Source: Bacteroidota bacterium (GTDB lineage Bacteria > Bacteroidota > Bacteroidia > AKYH767-A > OLB10). Taken from it: DNA of 64,000 nucleotides. The stretch lies in NCBI GenBank assembly GCA_016717325.1, contig JADKFV010000049.1, positions 1-64,000 on the forward strand. Direction: 5' to 3'. Made by a program: the position numbers and the translations under genes. Numbering within the stretch: position 1 is the stretch's first letter; each line of letters opens with the position of its first letter. Below, in pieces: positions 1 through 9,572 of the stretch. Below the pieces are notes generated by a model that saw only the letters and a program-made list of their open reading frames with translations, was not told where the DNA came from and ran no database searches.

Positions 1-861
1 GTTGCCGCTATTATCATCGTAACGCAAGGTAGCAAGAGAGCGGTTCATTTCGCTATCGGCATTTATTTGCGCTAGTGTGCGTGTGCTGCTATAGACATAA
101 TAATGTACTACAGTGCCACAAGGCTGCGTGGGTATGGTTGCACTCCATGCAGTACCGCTTCCGGTAGCCTGCACCACACTTGTACTTGCAGTAAAATTGT
201 TGGTAGTGCTGCGGTAGCGCACATAAATGTTTTCGCCAGCCGATGGCGTGCCACCTGTAGTAATAGAAATAATGGCGGCCCCTGCGAGAAATGTTTGCGA
301 GGTACGCGAAACTGATACAGGTGCATTGGCGGTAACGCCCACATAAAATTGGGAGTTTACATAACTGACATCGCGCATTACAAAAGTGTAATATCCAACT
401 CCACTCATATTAAGGCCCATATCGTTAGCGGCATTAAGGGTAACATCATTTATAGCATTTAGCGCGCCTTGACCTACACCAGTAAAATTCCATTTATTTT
501 GAAACCTGTTGCCCGAAGGGCCACTTATCAAGAGCCATCCTGCACCACCACCACCGGGCATGTTATCGGGGGTAATATTGCCCCCCGAATTTTGCACATT
601 TATAGTAGTTGCCCACTGTCCACGTCCATCTGCCGGGTTGGCTACCGTAGTAGAAACTTTACGGTACACTGTAGTGCGGTAATCGCTATTGTAAGGCGTG
701 GTTGAGTAACCATTAGGCCGGCCTACCCATTGCACCGGTTCGCCACTAAAAATAAGTTGTGCCGTGGCAGGTGCAGGCATAATGCAAACGCATGCAGCCC
801 AGGCAAAAAACAATGTTGCCAATTGAGATAACCGGATTTGGAAATTTATTTTATTTTTCAT
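1..861 (-). CDS. Secreted T9SS-associated protein, 5' part only (3' end outside window)
   Basis: An open frame runs from an ATG at 861 to the window edge (287 codons) with no stop, so the C-terminus lies outside. It starts with a signal peptide: basic MKNK, a hydrophobic stretch with LATLFFAWAA, and a likely cleavage after PATAQ. The mature part is rich in Thr, Ser, Asn and Gly. It has a segment that looks like the Ig-like modules of large secreted Bacteroidota proteins (SVSRTSQTFLAGAAIISI, then a GENIYVRYR strand). No catalytic motif is visible. It lies 80 bp downstream of the adhesin gene on the same strand, so the two may be co-transcribed. Secretion is well supported; the exact role is unknown. 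Confidence 0.7.
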   Translation of the reverse strand, partial: MKNKINFQIRLSQLATLFFAWAACVCIMPAPATAQLIFSGEPVQWVGRPNGYSTTPYNSDYRTTVYRKVSTTVANPADGRGQWATTINVQNSGGNITPDNMPGGGGAGWLLISGPSGNRFQNKWNFTGVGQGALNAINDVTLNAANDMGLNMSGVGYYTFVMRDVSYVNSQFYVGVTANAPVSVSRTSQTFLAGAAIISITTGGTPSAGENIYVRYRSTTNNFTASTSVVQATGSGTAWSATIPTQPCGTVVHYYVYSSTRTLAQINADSEMNRSLATLRYDDNSGN

Positions 862-941
862 TTTATATAATCTGTTAATCTTAAAAAAATGGAGTTTTTA
901 TTTTTATACTTATTAATTAAATAGTTGCTTTAAAATCGTGC

Positions 942-1961
942 TTAGTTTACAGTGATAGATTTTGTTCGTGTACAGCCATTTGCAGTATTGGTAACCGTAA
1001 CGGTATACGTACCTGCCGCAACATCGCTAAGGCAAGGAGTGGTAGCACCGGTATTCCATAAGTAAGTAAATGGGCCCACACCATTAGTGGCACTTGCGCA
1101 TACGTTGGCAGTAGTACCTCCACCGGCACAAGGGGTGGAGTTTTTGCTGCATGTTATAAGTATTTCGCCCGGCTGTGTTACGGTAGCAATGCAGGTGGCT
1201 GTGCAGCCATTGGCATCGGTAACGGTAACTGCGTAAGAACCGGCAACGAACCCACTTAAGGAGCTGGTAGTGGCGAAAGGATTCCATAAATAAGTGTAAG
1301 GTGGGGTGCCACCGGCAGCTACTACTTGTGCAGTGCCATCGGCAAGGCCAAAGCACGATACATTGGTAACCGAGCAGTTGGCGGTAAGCCCGGCAAGTGG
1401 CTGAGTTACTACAACGCTGGCACTGGCAGTAGAGCCATTGGCATCGGTAACAGTAACAGTATACGTACCTGCAATAAGGTTGACAGCGGTAGCAGCAGTT
1501 TGCATATTATTCCAAATGTAGGCATATGGGGCAAGGCCTGTAACTACAGTTACTGTTGCAGTACCATTGTTACCACCAAAGCACGATACATTGGTACCGG
1601 CAATAGTAAGGGTAACGGTAATACCGAGGCAAGAGCCGGGTACGGGCTGAAACCCTTGTGCGGCCGAGTTATCGGTGCCGTTGTTGAGGTAAGGGATGTA
1701 CGTCACATTACCGGTAATTTCGGTAGCAACTACGCCCGCCACAGCCGACCCATACCAGTTGCAGGTAACATCTATTGCAGTACCACCGGTATAAGCGTTA
1801 GCGTTTATCGATTTGTTGCTGTTGCCCGTAATGCTATTGTTATTGATAGGGCCATTTACACTTAGGCCTTCGAATTTTACACCATCGGAACCACCGGTAA
1901 TAAAGGAGTTGGTAACATTAAGTACTACGTTGGCGTGCAAGGTGCTGCTAGGGCTATCCAA
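942..1961 (-). CDS. C-terminal part of giant beta-helix/SprB-repeat adhesin (frameshifted gene 942-7765)
   Basis: This 339-residue frame is the last piece of a gene starting at 7765. The same frame stays open upstream to about 2215, so the ATG at 1961 is internal. It begins with the end of a right-handed beta-helix region (NSITGNSNKS, TCNWYGS). It then carries three SprB-type repeats of about 70 residues, each with a conserved Cys (VSCFGGNNGT), a YIWN or YLWN strand, and an AGTYTVTVTDANG ending. SprB repeats occur in Bacteroidota cell-surface adhesins exported by type IX secretion. The protein ends directly after the third repeat with no obvious type A sorting domain. Surface adhesin is inferred from the architecture. 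Confidence 0.75.
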   Translation of the reverse strand: MDSPSSTLHANVVLNVTNSFITGGSDGVKFEGLSVNGPINNNSITGNSNKSINANAYTGGTAIDVTCNWYGSAVAGVVATEITGNVTYIPYLNNGTDNSAAQGFQPVPGSCLGITVTLTIAGTNVSCFGGNNGTATVTVVTGLAPYAYIWNNMQTAATAVNLIAGTYTVTVTDANGSTASASVVVTQPLAGLTANCSVTNVSCFGLADGTAQVVAAGGTPPYTYLWNPFATTSSLSGFVAGSYAVTVTDANGCTATCIATVTQPGEILITCSKNSTPCAGGGTTANVCASATNGVGPFTYLWNTGATTPCLSDVAAGTYTVTVTNTANGCTRTKSITVN

Positions 1962-2191
1962 TACGCGAACGCCTGTACCGGCAGCATTTGGTGTTACCGT
2001 AATATCGGTAACTACGGCATGTGCACCATCGGGTGCATCGCTGCTATACCCTTCATAGTTGTTGGCAAATATGCCGGTGTTTACATTACTTACCGTACCG
2101 CCCGATATAGAAGCAGGGAAAGTATTTTTTACATTCCATATTTCGTAGCCGGTAGTATTGGTGCTAACTCCTGTAAGGTTGATGTTATTAT

Positions 2192-2947
2192 CTATTGCAA
2201 AAGAAGGAACAGATAAAGAGCAAGTTCAATACCAATGACACCCGATTCGTTTGCATTGGCAAGGCCTGTAAAAGTATTGTTATTAATAGTATATCCCGAA
2301 GCAGTAGTATAATGCAGGTTATGAAACACCCCAATTCTGCGGGCTTGTATACTATTGCCGGTAATAAATTGCGATGCTGCAAGGCCCGGATTAGCCTGAG
2401 AGAAGTTACCTGTTTGCACACCTAAGCGCACATTGGTCATACAGTTATTGGTAACAGCAGCATATTGATTGTTGTAAAGCAATACACCACCACCCCAATA
2501 ATCGATGGTAGAGGTAGCATCATAAGTTCCCAAATCACGAATCTTATTGTTCGAAATAACATGTCCGCTCGATGGCAACCCTGCAGGATAATCGTAAAGG
2601 GTAACGCCAAAATACGACAGGTTTTGAATGATGTTATTGGTTACAGTTAAATTATTGATAGCTGTTTCGTAAACAGTAACGCCTTCGGCAGCATCAATAT
2701 CGGCACCATTGGTACTGGTGAAACCACTTGTTAATAAAGGATTATCGCCATCGATGGTGAATCCGCTGATGGTTACATTTGAAGCCGCCACATGCATAAT
2801 TTCGCGGAATACAATATCGGCCGTAGCGGGCACAATTTTGGCCTCGGCAACACGTGTACCGCTGCAGGGATTAATGGCGGCATTGGGACCCAATATAGAG
2901 AGAGATTTGCTTACAATAATATCTTCGGCATAAGTACCTGCCGGCAC
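2192..2947 (-). CDS. Middle part of the beta-helix adhesin
   Basis: This 251-residue frame is full of short N-x-x-I/V-x-x-N strands typical of parallel beta-helix (pectate-lyase-like) repeats: NLTVTNNIIQN, HVISNNKIRD, AAVTNNCMTN. It ends in a spurious tail (ALYLFLLLQ). Shifting one base near 2215-2235 gives a frame that continues without stops into the 942-1961 segment. Upstream, the region 2948-3290 continues the protein in another frame, including a YFGRGNAPF motif that has a homologous copy further upstream in the same gene. The piece is therefore an internal part of one gene, not an independent protein. Confidence 0.7.
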   Translation of the reverse strand: MPAGTYAEDIIVSKSLSILGPNAAINPCSGTRVAEAKIVPATADIVFREIMHVAASNVTISGFTIDGDNPLLTSGFTSTNGADIDAAEGVTVYETAINNLTVTNNIIQNLSYFGVTLYDYPAGLPSSGHVISNNKIRDLGTYDATSTIDYWGGGVLLYNNQYAAVTNNCMTNVRLGVQTGNFSQANPGLAASQFITGNSIQARRIGVFHNLHYTTASGYTINNNTFTGLANANESGVIGIELALYLFLLLQ

Positions 2948-3290
2948 GCTGAGGGTGTTACCGGCAACCGTTTGGGCATCGTCTATGGCCTGCTGTATGG
3001 TGCAAAATGTCTCGCTTGTGTTGGTATTGGTAACAATGTTAACTCCGCTAACGCTGCCAACATCGCGTGTGTTGATACCGTTTGCTAAAATATTTCCGAG
3101 AATATTTCCCGATAATGTAACACCACATGTAAATGGAGCATTACCACGGCCAAAGTAAGTATCTACAATATTGCTTTGATCGCCATCAGCGGGTTACCGG
3201 AATACGGCATGTGCCCTGCCTGACGCTGTATTCCTACATCATTGCCATTTAAAGTATTGGTTGCCACGGTATGATTGATACCCTCTACCA

Positions 3291-3593
3291 CTATACCAAA
3301 ACCATCGCTTGTGCTTGGTTGTGTATAACCGATACATTATTATTGCTTACATAAACTCCATAAGGAACATCAACATTGCCCGACAAAACGCTTCTGCGGA
3401 ATACGGCTATACCGGCAATATCTCTTGCATCAACAATTGCAACTGTGCGGCTAACAGTATTGTTATCAATAACTACACTTCCGGCACCTGAGTTTGTTCC
3501 GGAGCCATTTGGGTTTTTAACTTCTATACCAAAACGGCCATTATTAGTAATAGTGTTGATTTTGACGATAAGGTATTGACCCAGCCCCGCCAA
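3291..3593 (-). CDS. Middle fragment of the beta-helix adhesin, second module copy
   Basis: The translation contains NNGRFGIEVKNPNGSGT followed by GIAVFRR. Both have near-identical counterparts in the 4001-7765 fragment (NNGRFGIEVKNPKGTGA, GIAVFRR), showing that a long module was duplicated inside the gene. The first residues (MAGLGQYLI) are frame noise at the junction with the preceding fragment. The frame ends early at 3291. A further shift near 3193, in a GC-rich stretch, restores continuity to the 2192-2947 fragment. It is a broken piece of one gene. Confidence 0.6.
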   Translation of the reverse strand: MAGLGQYLIVKINTITNNGRFGIEVKNPNGSGTNSGAGSVVIDNNTVSRTVAIVDARDIAGIAVFRRSVLSGNVDVPYGVYVSNNNVSVIHNQAQAMVLV

Positions 3594-3861
3594 GACCCAC
3601 CAATCCTAACCCGTTATCACCATTATCATGAACATTGTTACCTGTCATAATTACACCTGTAGCTGTTCCATCCTGTAATTCGATACCACAACAGTTGTTT
3701 CCAAATACATTACAATTGGTAATGGTGATGTTTTCTTTCAACCCATTCCAAATAACAATACCACGTGCCGCACCCAACATTGTATGACCCGATGAAGTAT
3801 TACCGTTAAAAGTAATTCCGTTAATAGGGACCGTTAGCATAAAAACCGCAACCGCCAACAT
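3544..3861 (-). CDS. Middle fragment of the beta-helix adhesin, start of second module copy
   Basis: It contains RGIVIWNGLKENITITNC and CCGIELQDGTATGV, parallel to RGIVVWNGLKSNITISNC and CCGIELQDGTASGV in the N-terminal fragment. The stretch 3862-4000 also codes for this protein: in one frame it reads GITNVTIKEFKVQNFAGNGN and then DNLLVEDVTLLNN. It is cut off from both neighbours by indels near 3835 and 3985 (the latter in a GGG run). Three or more single-base shifts within about 450 bp separate this piece from its neighbours. Confidence 0.6.
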   Translation of the reverse strand: MLAVAVFMLTVPINGITFNGNTSSGHTMLGAARGIVIWNGLKENITITNCNVFGNNCCGIELQDGTATGVIMTGNNVHDNGDNGLGLVGLGGAGSIPYRQNQHYY

Positions 3862-4000
3862 TATTTAATAGAGTAACATCTTCAACCAAAAGATTATCGT
3901 TGCCACCTACAGCATAAATACCTGCATTTTGATTTCCATTACCTGCAAAATTTTGAACTTTAAATTCTTTTATGGTTACGTTTGTGATTCCCATTATTAA

Positions 4001-7000
4001 TTACTCCACTTGTTTCCAGCTGTTCCAAACCTGCAGCAAAACCTGTTCCTGTAATAATACAGGTTTTACTTTATCAACTCCTTGTATAGTAAGCGATTTG
4101 TCAACAGTAACTCTTTCGTTAAAAGTCCATGCATCGCACTCGAGTACTTCACCGGCAACGGCAGCATTTACACCTTCTTGTATGGTTAGGTAATAAGTGT
4201 TTTGATTTAAATTATGCACCGGTAAAAAATATAATAACGAACCCAGGCAAGCATTGTCGGGCTTGTGGTTCAGTTTAGTTTCTAAGGTTGTGCGCCCGGC
4301 AAAGCTCATCGCTATTGGCAATTGTAAGCCGGCACCCACATCATACTTATTATTTTGGGCATTGAGGTTTACATCCCAGCAAGCCATAGTAGTAAGTGCG
4401 CCTGCTCCTGCTCCAATGGTTGCGGTGTAATTTGGAAACACCGACCCGCTTGATACACCTGTTTGTGAATCGAACACTACGAACGTAGAGAGTGTGGCAG
4501 CAAAATTATTTTCGTTGCCGGCAGTACCCATTGTAATGGTACCATATGTATCGTTATCACTATCGTGGTTTAAGAACGTAATGGCGTTGCCTGTACCGTT
4601 AAAATTATTATTTGTTATGGTAGCAGCTATTGCAATTTGCACAATAGCATTGGAGTTGGTGCTTATTGATTTTGTATTAATAACCAATGCATGTGCTGTA
4701 GGCGAAGCTGTATTAAATGTGTTGGCATTGAAAGTCACAGCCTTCATGTTTTCGGAACTTATAGCCCACTCATGATTGGTAAACGTGTTGGATGATATTG
4801 TATGTGTGATACCATCGTAATTGTTTTTAATGCGCAATACAGCAGTGTTGGGTGCTCCTGCTCCGGTAAATATGTTGTTCGACACTATCATTGGACCGCA
4901 TGCAGCATTCTGGTCGCTCAGTTCTACCCCTCCACCATTAAAATTATTTGATGTTATACTCATACCTGCAGGGTTACCGCCAAACCGCACTAACACATCG
5001 TGACTGATAGTAGTTATTGTATTTAATGTGATGGTTCCTCCGCCTTCGTCTGTTGCTACACCCGAGCGGAAGCCGGCATCATCGGCAGTACCCGGAGTCA
5101 AATCCACTCCTACATTATAAGTAATGGTGTTATTTTGAATCAACATTGTTGGGTTATTGCTGTTTACACGAGGAGTTACGTTTACGCTGATGGCATTGCG
5201 CAATCCAAATGACAGTGTAGCCGGAGCCGAACGGTATGGATTGATGCTGTTATCTATTACCGTAAGATTATTTAATGTAGCAGAGCTTGCAAGAATGGCA
5301 CTGCCCAGTTTGGTAACGTCTACACTAAACTCCAAACTATCGATAGTAACATTGGGGGCAGTAACCTCGAATAATGTTTTTGCGCCACTTACTAATGCCG
5401 GTGTGCCGGTAAAGTTTATTACAGGGCGAACGTTTGTTGCGTTTTTTATCGTCACTTCTTTATTAACCAATACTTGCTCGTTGAAAGTGCCGGCACCTAC
5501 CGTAATAATATGGCCGTTCAAAGTTTGGGCATCATCTATTGCCGCTTGTATGGAGCAAAACAATTTTCCGGTATTGGTATTGGTTACTAATCCAAACGAA
5601 CCACTGCCTGTAGAAGTACGCTGATTGGTGGTGTTGCCACTAAATGTATTGCCGCTAATAATGTTACCGCAAGCTATCGGAGCATTACCACGACCAAAAT
5701 AATTCGCTGAAAAGTTATCGCTCTGATTTCCATCGCCAGCATTATTGGCCACATATCCCGAATTGGGATGTGCCCCGCCTTGTTCCTGTACTCCTATATT
5801 GCTGGTGGTGATATTATTGTTGAGCACTTTGTGGTTGGTGCCTTCTACCACAACCGCAAACCCCTCGCTTTCTAATCTGCCCGGATTGAGGTGGGTGTAA
5901 CCCGATACAGTGTTGTTTTGAACAATCACTCCTGTGGGAACATTTGGATAACCATCGGGATTGCCTGATTGAAACGCCCTGCGGAAAACTGCAATGCCCG
6001 CATGGTCGCGAATATTCATGCCCACTGTGGCGGTAAAACTTACCGTGTTGCTATCAACCAGTATACTTCCGGTTCCGCTTGTTGCGCCTGTACCTTTAGG
6101 GTTTTTAACTTCTATACCAAATCGGCCATTATTGGCAACAATGTTTTTGCGTACAAGATTGGCTCCCGTTGCGTCATTCATACCGCTAAGACCTAGTCCA
6201 TTGTCGGCATTGTCGTGTACATTGTTATTATAAATGTTAACGCCCGAAGCAGTGCCATCCTGCAATTCGATACCGCAACAGTTGTTGTTATACACCTCGC
6301 AATTAGAAATGGTGATATTAGATTTTAAACCATTCCACACCACAATACCGCGAGAGCCAGTAGGATGATCATGTGCCTTAACACTATCAATCAACACATT
6401 GGTTACCGGGCCATTTACATAAACGCCACCGCGTCCACCACCATTGTTGTAAACATCGCAGCTAATCACCGAAAAATTATTGTTGCTCAACAATGCTGCA
6501 ATACCGGCATCGTTGCTTCCACTCAGGGCATAATTGCGAACTGTGAGATCACGAATGGTAACATTTGTAATTCCATTGTTGACAGCAATACCGCTTCCGG
6601 TGCTGCCAACAGTGGTACCATCAAGAATAGAGGTTGCCATAGTTGCCCCATCAATAGTGAGCGATTTTGTAACCACCACTTTTTCGATAAATGTTCCTGC
6701 CTCGAGGAAAATAGTTTTGCCCGATTGCGCTACGGCTATGGCAGTATTGATAAGCATAGGTGGAACAGCATCGCCATTTGGGTTATCGTCTACGTACAAA
6801 TTATCGGTAGCTACTTCTTCTACAAACACAGCGGTATTAGGGAAAAAATAGGGTGCTTCGAACAAGGCATCAACTACAAAATAAGCTGTTGCCTTATCGG
6901 GCCAATATGTACGGTCGGAAGGACTTGTACCCACTGCCCACATGATGGATGCACCGGTTAAACCGGTAATAATGTGATGATGTTGCTTTTGAGAATATAC

Positions 7001-7765
7001 TTTGGGATTTTCGCCTATAGAAACAGTGCCTGTTAATGAAAAGCCGTTGATGCCCGCGGGCAAGCAATAAATGTTGCTGGTAAATAAACCTATACCGGCA
7101 CCAAACCCACCGGGGCTAAATGCATTACCGCTTGTAGTGATTCCGTTGATTGAGAGATTATCGCAATTGGTGATGCTTATACCATTTCCTGTATTGTTGG
7201 TAGAGGTGAGGTTTGTAATCACCACATTATCCGAACCATTGATACCAAGGCCGGTACCGCCAGAGCTATTTACGGTAACATCGGTGAGTGCTAATGCATC
7301 GGAACTGCAATTGACTTGAATACCAAATGTGCCGGCATCGAAAACCGTTATGTTTGATATAGTTACATTGGGCGATGCCACCTCTATACCATATATACCC
7401 GAGGTGGAGGTTAAAGTGAAACCTGCACCATTGATGGTAATGGCTTTGTTTACAACTACAATTCCTTCGGAATAACTTGCAGTTAGCAGCAATGTATGTC
7501 CTGCCAAAGTTCCAGGGTCATTGATGGCAGCTGTTAAGGTGGTGAAAGTGGCGGCAGTGTTGGTATTGGTAACCTGTGCCATAAGGCTACTACCGGTTAA
7601 CATAAACAGTGCAACAAAAATGTGCAGCACAGCGCAATGGATAGATGATTTTTTCATTTGAGGATGATTTATTGTGGATTTGATTGATGCATTGAAGAAT
7701 GCTTCTTGTGAATTTACTTTATTGAGGATGTTTTTGGTGGTCAGGGCAAGGTAGTTTGGTTTCAT
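4001..7765 (-). CDS. N-terminal 1254 residues of giant parallel beta-helix adhesin
   Basis: The gene starts with ATG at 7765. A basic stretch and a hydrophobic signal segment (SIHCAVLHIFVALFMLTG) precede SSLMAQ. The body is almost entirely beta-helix repeats with Asn ladders, punctuated by units resembling VTNTNTGKLFCSIQAAIDDA and then a GTFNEQVLV strand. That opening pattern is characteristic of secreted Bacteroidota proteins with pectate-lyase-like domains. A module from RGIVVWNGLK to YFGRGNAP recurs downstream at about 3,060-3,850. The C-terminal end (LLQVWNSWKQVE) is frameshifted; the true frame continues as GLEQLETSGVINN. No catalytic residues for polysaccharide cleavage can be assigned, so a structural or adhesive role is more likely. 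Confidence 0.8.
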   Translation of the reverse strand: MKPNYLALTTKNILNKVNSQEAFFNASIKSTINHPQMKKSSIHCAVLHIFVALFMLTGSSLMAQVTNTNTAATFTTLTAAINDPGTLAGHTLLLTASYSEGIVVVNKAITINGAGFTLTSTSGIYGIEVASPNVTISNITVFDAGTFGIQVNCSSDALALTDVTVNSSGGTGLGINGSDNVVITNLTSTNNTGNGISITNCDNLSINGITTSGNAFSPGGFGAGIGLFTSNIYCLPAGINGFSLTGTVSIGENPKVYSQKQHHHIITGLTGASIMWAVGTSPSDRTYWPDKATAYFVVDALFEAPYFFPNTAVFVEEVATDNLYVDDNPNGDAVPPMLINTAIAVAQSGKTIFLEAGTFIEKVVVTKSLTIDGATMATSILDGTTVGSTGSGIAVNNGITNVTIRDLTVRNYALSGSNDAGIAALLSNNNFSVISCDVYNNGGGRGGVYVNGPVTNVLIDSVKAHDHPTGSRGIVVWNGLKSNITISNCEVYNNNCCGIELQDGTASGVNIYNNNVHDNADNGLGLSGMNDATGANLVRKNIVANNGRFGIEVKNPKGTGATSGTGSILVDSNTVSFTATVGMNIRDHAGIAVFRRAFQSGNPDGYPNVPTGVIVQNNTVSGYTHLNPGRLESEGFAVVVEGTNHKVLNNNITTSNIGVQEQGGAHPNSGYVANNAGDGNQSDNFSANYFGRGNAPIACGNIISGNTFSGNTTNQRTSTGSGSFGLVTNTNTGKLFCSIQAAIDDAQTLNGHIITVGAGTFNEQVLVNKEVTIKNATNVRPVINFTGTPALVSGAKTLFEVTAPNVTIDSLEFSVDVTKLGSAILASSATLNNLTVIDNSINPYRSAPATLSFGLRNAISVNVTPRVNSNNPTMLIQNNTITYNVGVDLTPGTADDAGFRSGVATDEGGGTITLNTITTISHDVLVRFGGNPAGMSITSNNFNGGGVELSDQNAACGPMIVSNNIFTGAGAPNTAVLRIKNNYDGITHTISSNTFTNHEWAISSENMKAVTFNANTFNTASPTAHALVINTKSISTNSNAIVQIAIAATITNNNFNGTGNAITFLNHDSDNDTYGTITMGTAGNENNFAATLSTFVVFDSQTGVSSGSVFPNYTATIGAGAGALTTMACWDVNLNAQNNKYDVGAGLQLPIAMSFAGRTTLETKLNHKPDNACLGSLLYFLPVHNLNQNTYYLTIQEGVNAAVAGEVLECDAWTFNERVTVDKSLTIQGVDKVKPVLLQEQVLLQVWNSWKQVE

Positions 7766-8944
7766 AAAATGCGTGTTTATTTTTATTTAGGAGACAAAGT
7801 ATGGAAATGGTTTTATATAAAAGGAACAAGGTTAATCACAAAAAATGTGATTTCGTGGATAAAACCTGGCAAAAATTTGCTGTTGCGAGAAAAAACAGCT
7901 TTATGCAACAAGTTAAACATTACTTATTAGAGGTATTAAAAATAATCAAAATCATATTGCAATTAATAACATTTAGAAATAATAACAACAAAAAAAGAAC
8001 CATAAATACCATAATTAACATGGGAGCCGATTCAAAATGATTGTTGTTAAACAATTTCAAATTTATGGGGAGAAAGCACCACTATTTATTGAGGTGCAAT
8101 GTTATTAAAAGAAACATTATTTGCAAATTGAACATAGCAGATAGTTATTAACAATAGAATATGTAAGCCGTTAATAAATGCCAACATATTGATTTTGTGT
8201 GAATTAGCAACTACCTTTTGATTTGGAGAGGGCAAAAATTTAATAGATAAATGCCAAAATTGATTTGGCAAACGGAGTAAAAAAACAGTTTAAGTTATTA
8301 GTTGAGTCTATTCCGAAAAATTGGGGAAAATAAAATGCCGCCAAAAAACCGACTACTGTTATGATAAAGGAACAATATGTTTAAGACATGGTGAAATTAT
8401 GTGCTTTTGTGGCTAAAATAATTATTGGGAGTGGATTCAAAGTCCAATAATTGAATAAGTGTTTTTGGAATGACAACTATTAAGAGAAAACCAGTTCAAA
8501 AAAAAATTGTATGCCAGCTATTTAACAAACAACAAATAATTATTTGAAGTTATGACGAAAAAATAGTTCTTACAAACCGATATAAAATAATTAGTCGCGC
8601 CAAAATATTATTGAATGATGATAATTTACGATTATAATTTTTGTAAAAAATGTAGTATAAATTGAAAAGTAAAATAAAACCGAATAATGGAAAATAATAA
8701 ACATTATGCCCGGCAGAAAAACTGTAATCTGGTAAATAAATTTACAGTAGATTGCTTGTTCGGTAGCATAAAATACCGGTTGAAAGTTTTTTAATTTGAC
8801 AATCAGCACAAAAGTTGTGTTTATTTACTGAAGTACAAAAACAAAAAGTCCAAAACTGATTTGCTAAGCTTGGATAGAGTACAACAAATAAAACAATATT
8901 TGATAAAACGTATTTCGAAATACAATTTCAAAAATAAATTGAAA
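7766..8944. other. AT-rich intergenic region between divergent genes
   Basis: About 1.2 kb, strongly AT-rich, separates the divergent adhesin and YceI-like genes. Short open frames occur on both strands but have no recognisable family, poor composition and no start context, so none is called. No tRNA, clear hairpin terminator or repeat array is visible. The promoters of both flanking genes must lie here, but I cannot place a convincing -33/-7 pair. Confidence 0.5.
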
Positions 8945-9571
8945 ATGGATTTGATACTTAAAGAAAAAAGAAAATTGCAGGCGACAAAATATTTCGAAAA
9001 AAAGGCACAAAATGTTGCGCAAATTATTTTGTCAATACCTTTTATTTGCATTTTGCTGTGGTCGTTTCAGGCCAGTAAAAATAAAATGATAATGTCGGCA
9101 ACGGGCGAAATTGTGCTCAGCAGCCACGCCCCGCTCGAAACAATAAGCGCACAAAGTAATCAGTTGAAAGGTGTGGTTAATAAGGCCGACCGCACATTTG
9201 CATTTACTGTGCCCATTCGCTCGTTCGAAGGTTTTAATAGTCCCCTGCAAAAAGAACACTTCAACGAATCGTATCTTGAAAGCAGTAAATATGCAAACGC
9301 CAATTTTAAAGGTCAGATAATTGAAAAAATAAATTTCGACAACGATACTGTTTGCTTCTTCAGGTGCAAAGGATTATTGAAAATACACGGTGTAGAAAAG
9401 GAAAGAATAATCAGGCTGAAAATGGAAGTGAAGCAACAGCAAATAACAGTTGATGGTAATTTTATTGTGCCCTTATCGGACCATAATATTTATATTCCGA
9501 AAATAGTAATGCAAAAAATATCAAGCGAAATAAAAACAGAAATATCAGTACGGTTTATCAATACTCCATAA
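8945..9571 (+). CDS. YceI-like domain protein with N-terminal membrane anchor
   Basis: The frame is open from 8861 (a TTG), but ATG 8945 is preferred and gives about 208 residues. A membrane segment (IILSIPFICILLWSFQA) lies at about residues 23-40 after a basic cytoplasmic stretch. The rest faces the periplasm and resembles the YceI lipid-binding fold: AFTVPIRSFEGFNSPLQKEH followed by an FNESYLE-type stretch and a KGLLKIHGVEKE strand. YceI proteins bind polyprenyl-type lipids; binding here is only inferred. It ends one base before the sensor kinase gene, so the two are very likely in one operon, suggesting a part in envelope sensing. Confidence 0.6.
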   Translation: MDLILKEKRKLQATKYFEKKAQNVAQIILSIPFICILLWSFQASKNKMIMSATGEIVLSSHAPLETISAQSNQLKGVVNKADRTFAFTVPIRSFEGFNSPLQKEHFNESYLESSKYANANFKGQIIEKINFDNDTVCFFRCKGLLKIHGVEKERIIRLKMEVKQQQITVDGNFIVPLSDHNIYIPKIVMQKISSEIKTEISVRFINTP

Positions 9572-9572
9572 C

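Noticed and set aside
103..705. Short ORFs overlapping the 5' secreted protein gene
   Set aside because: Other-frame shadows of the minus-strand gene 1-861.
7801..8040. 79-codon ORF on plus strand
   Set aside because: AT-rich, poly-Asn/Lys composition, no start context and no recognisable domain.
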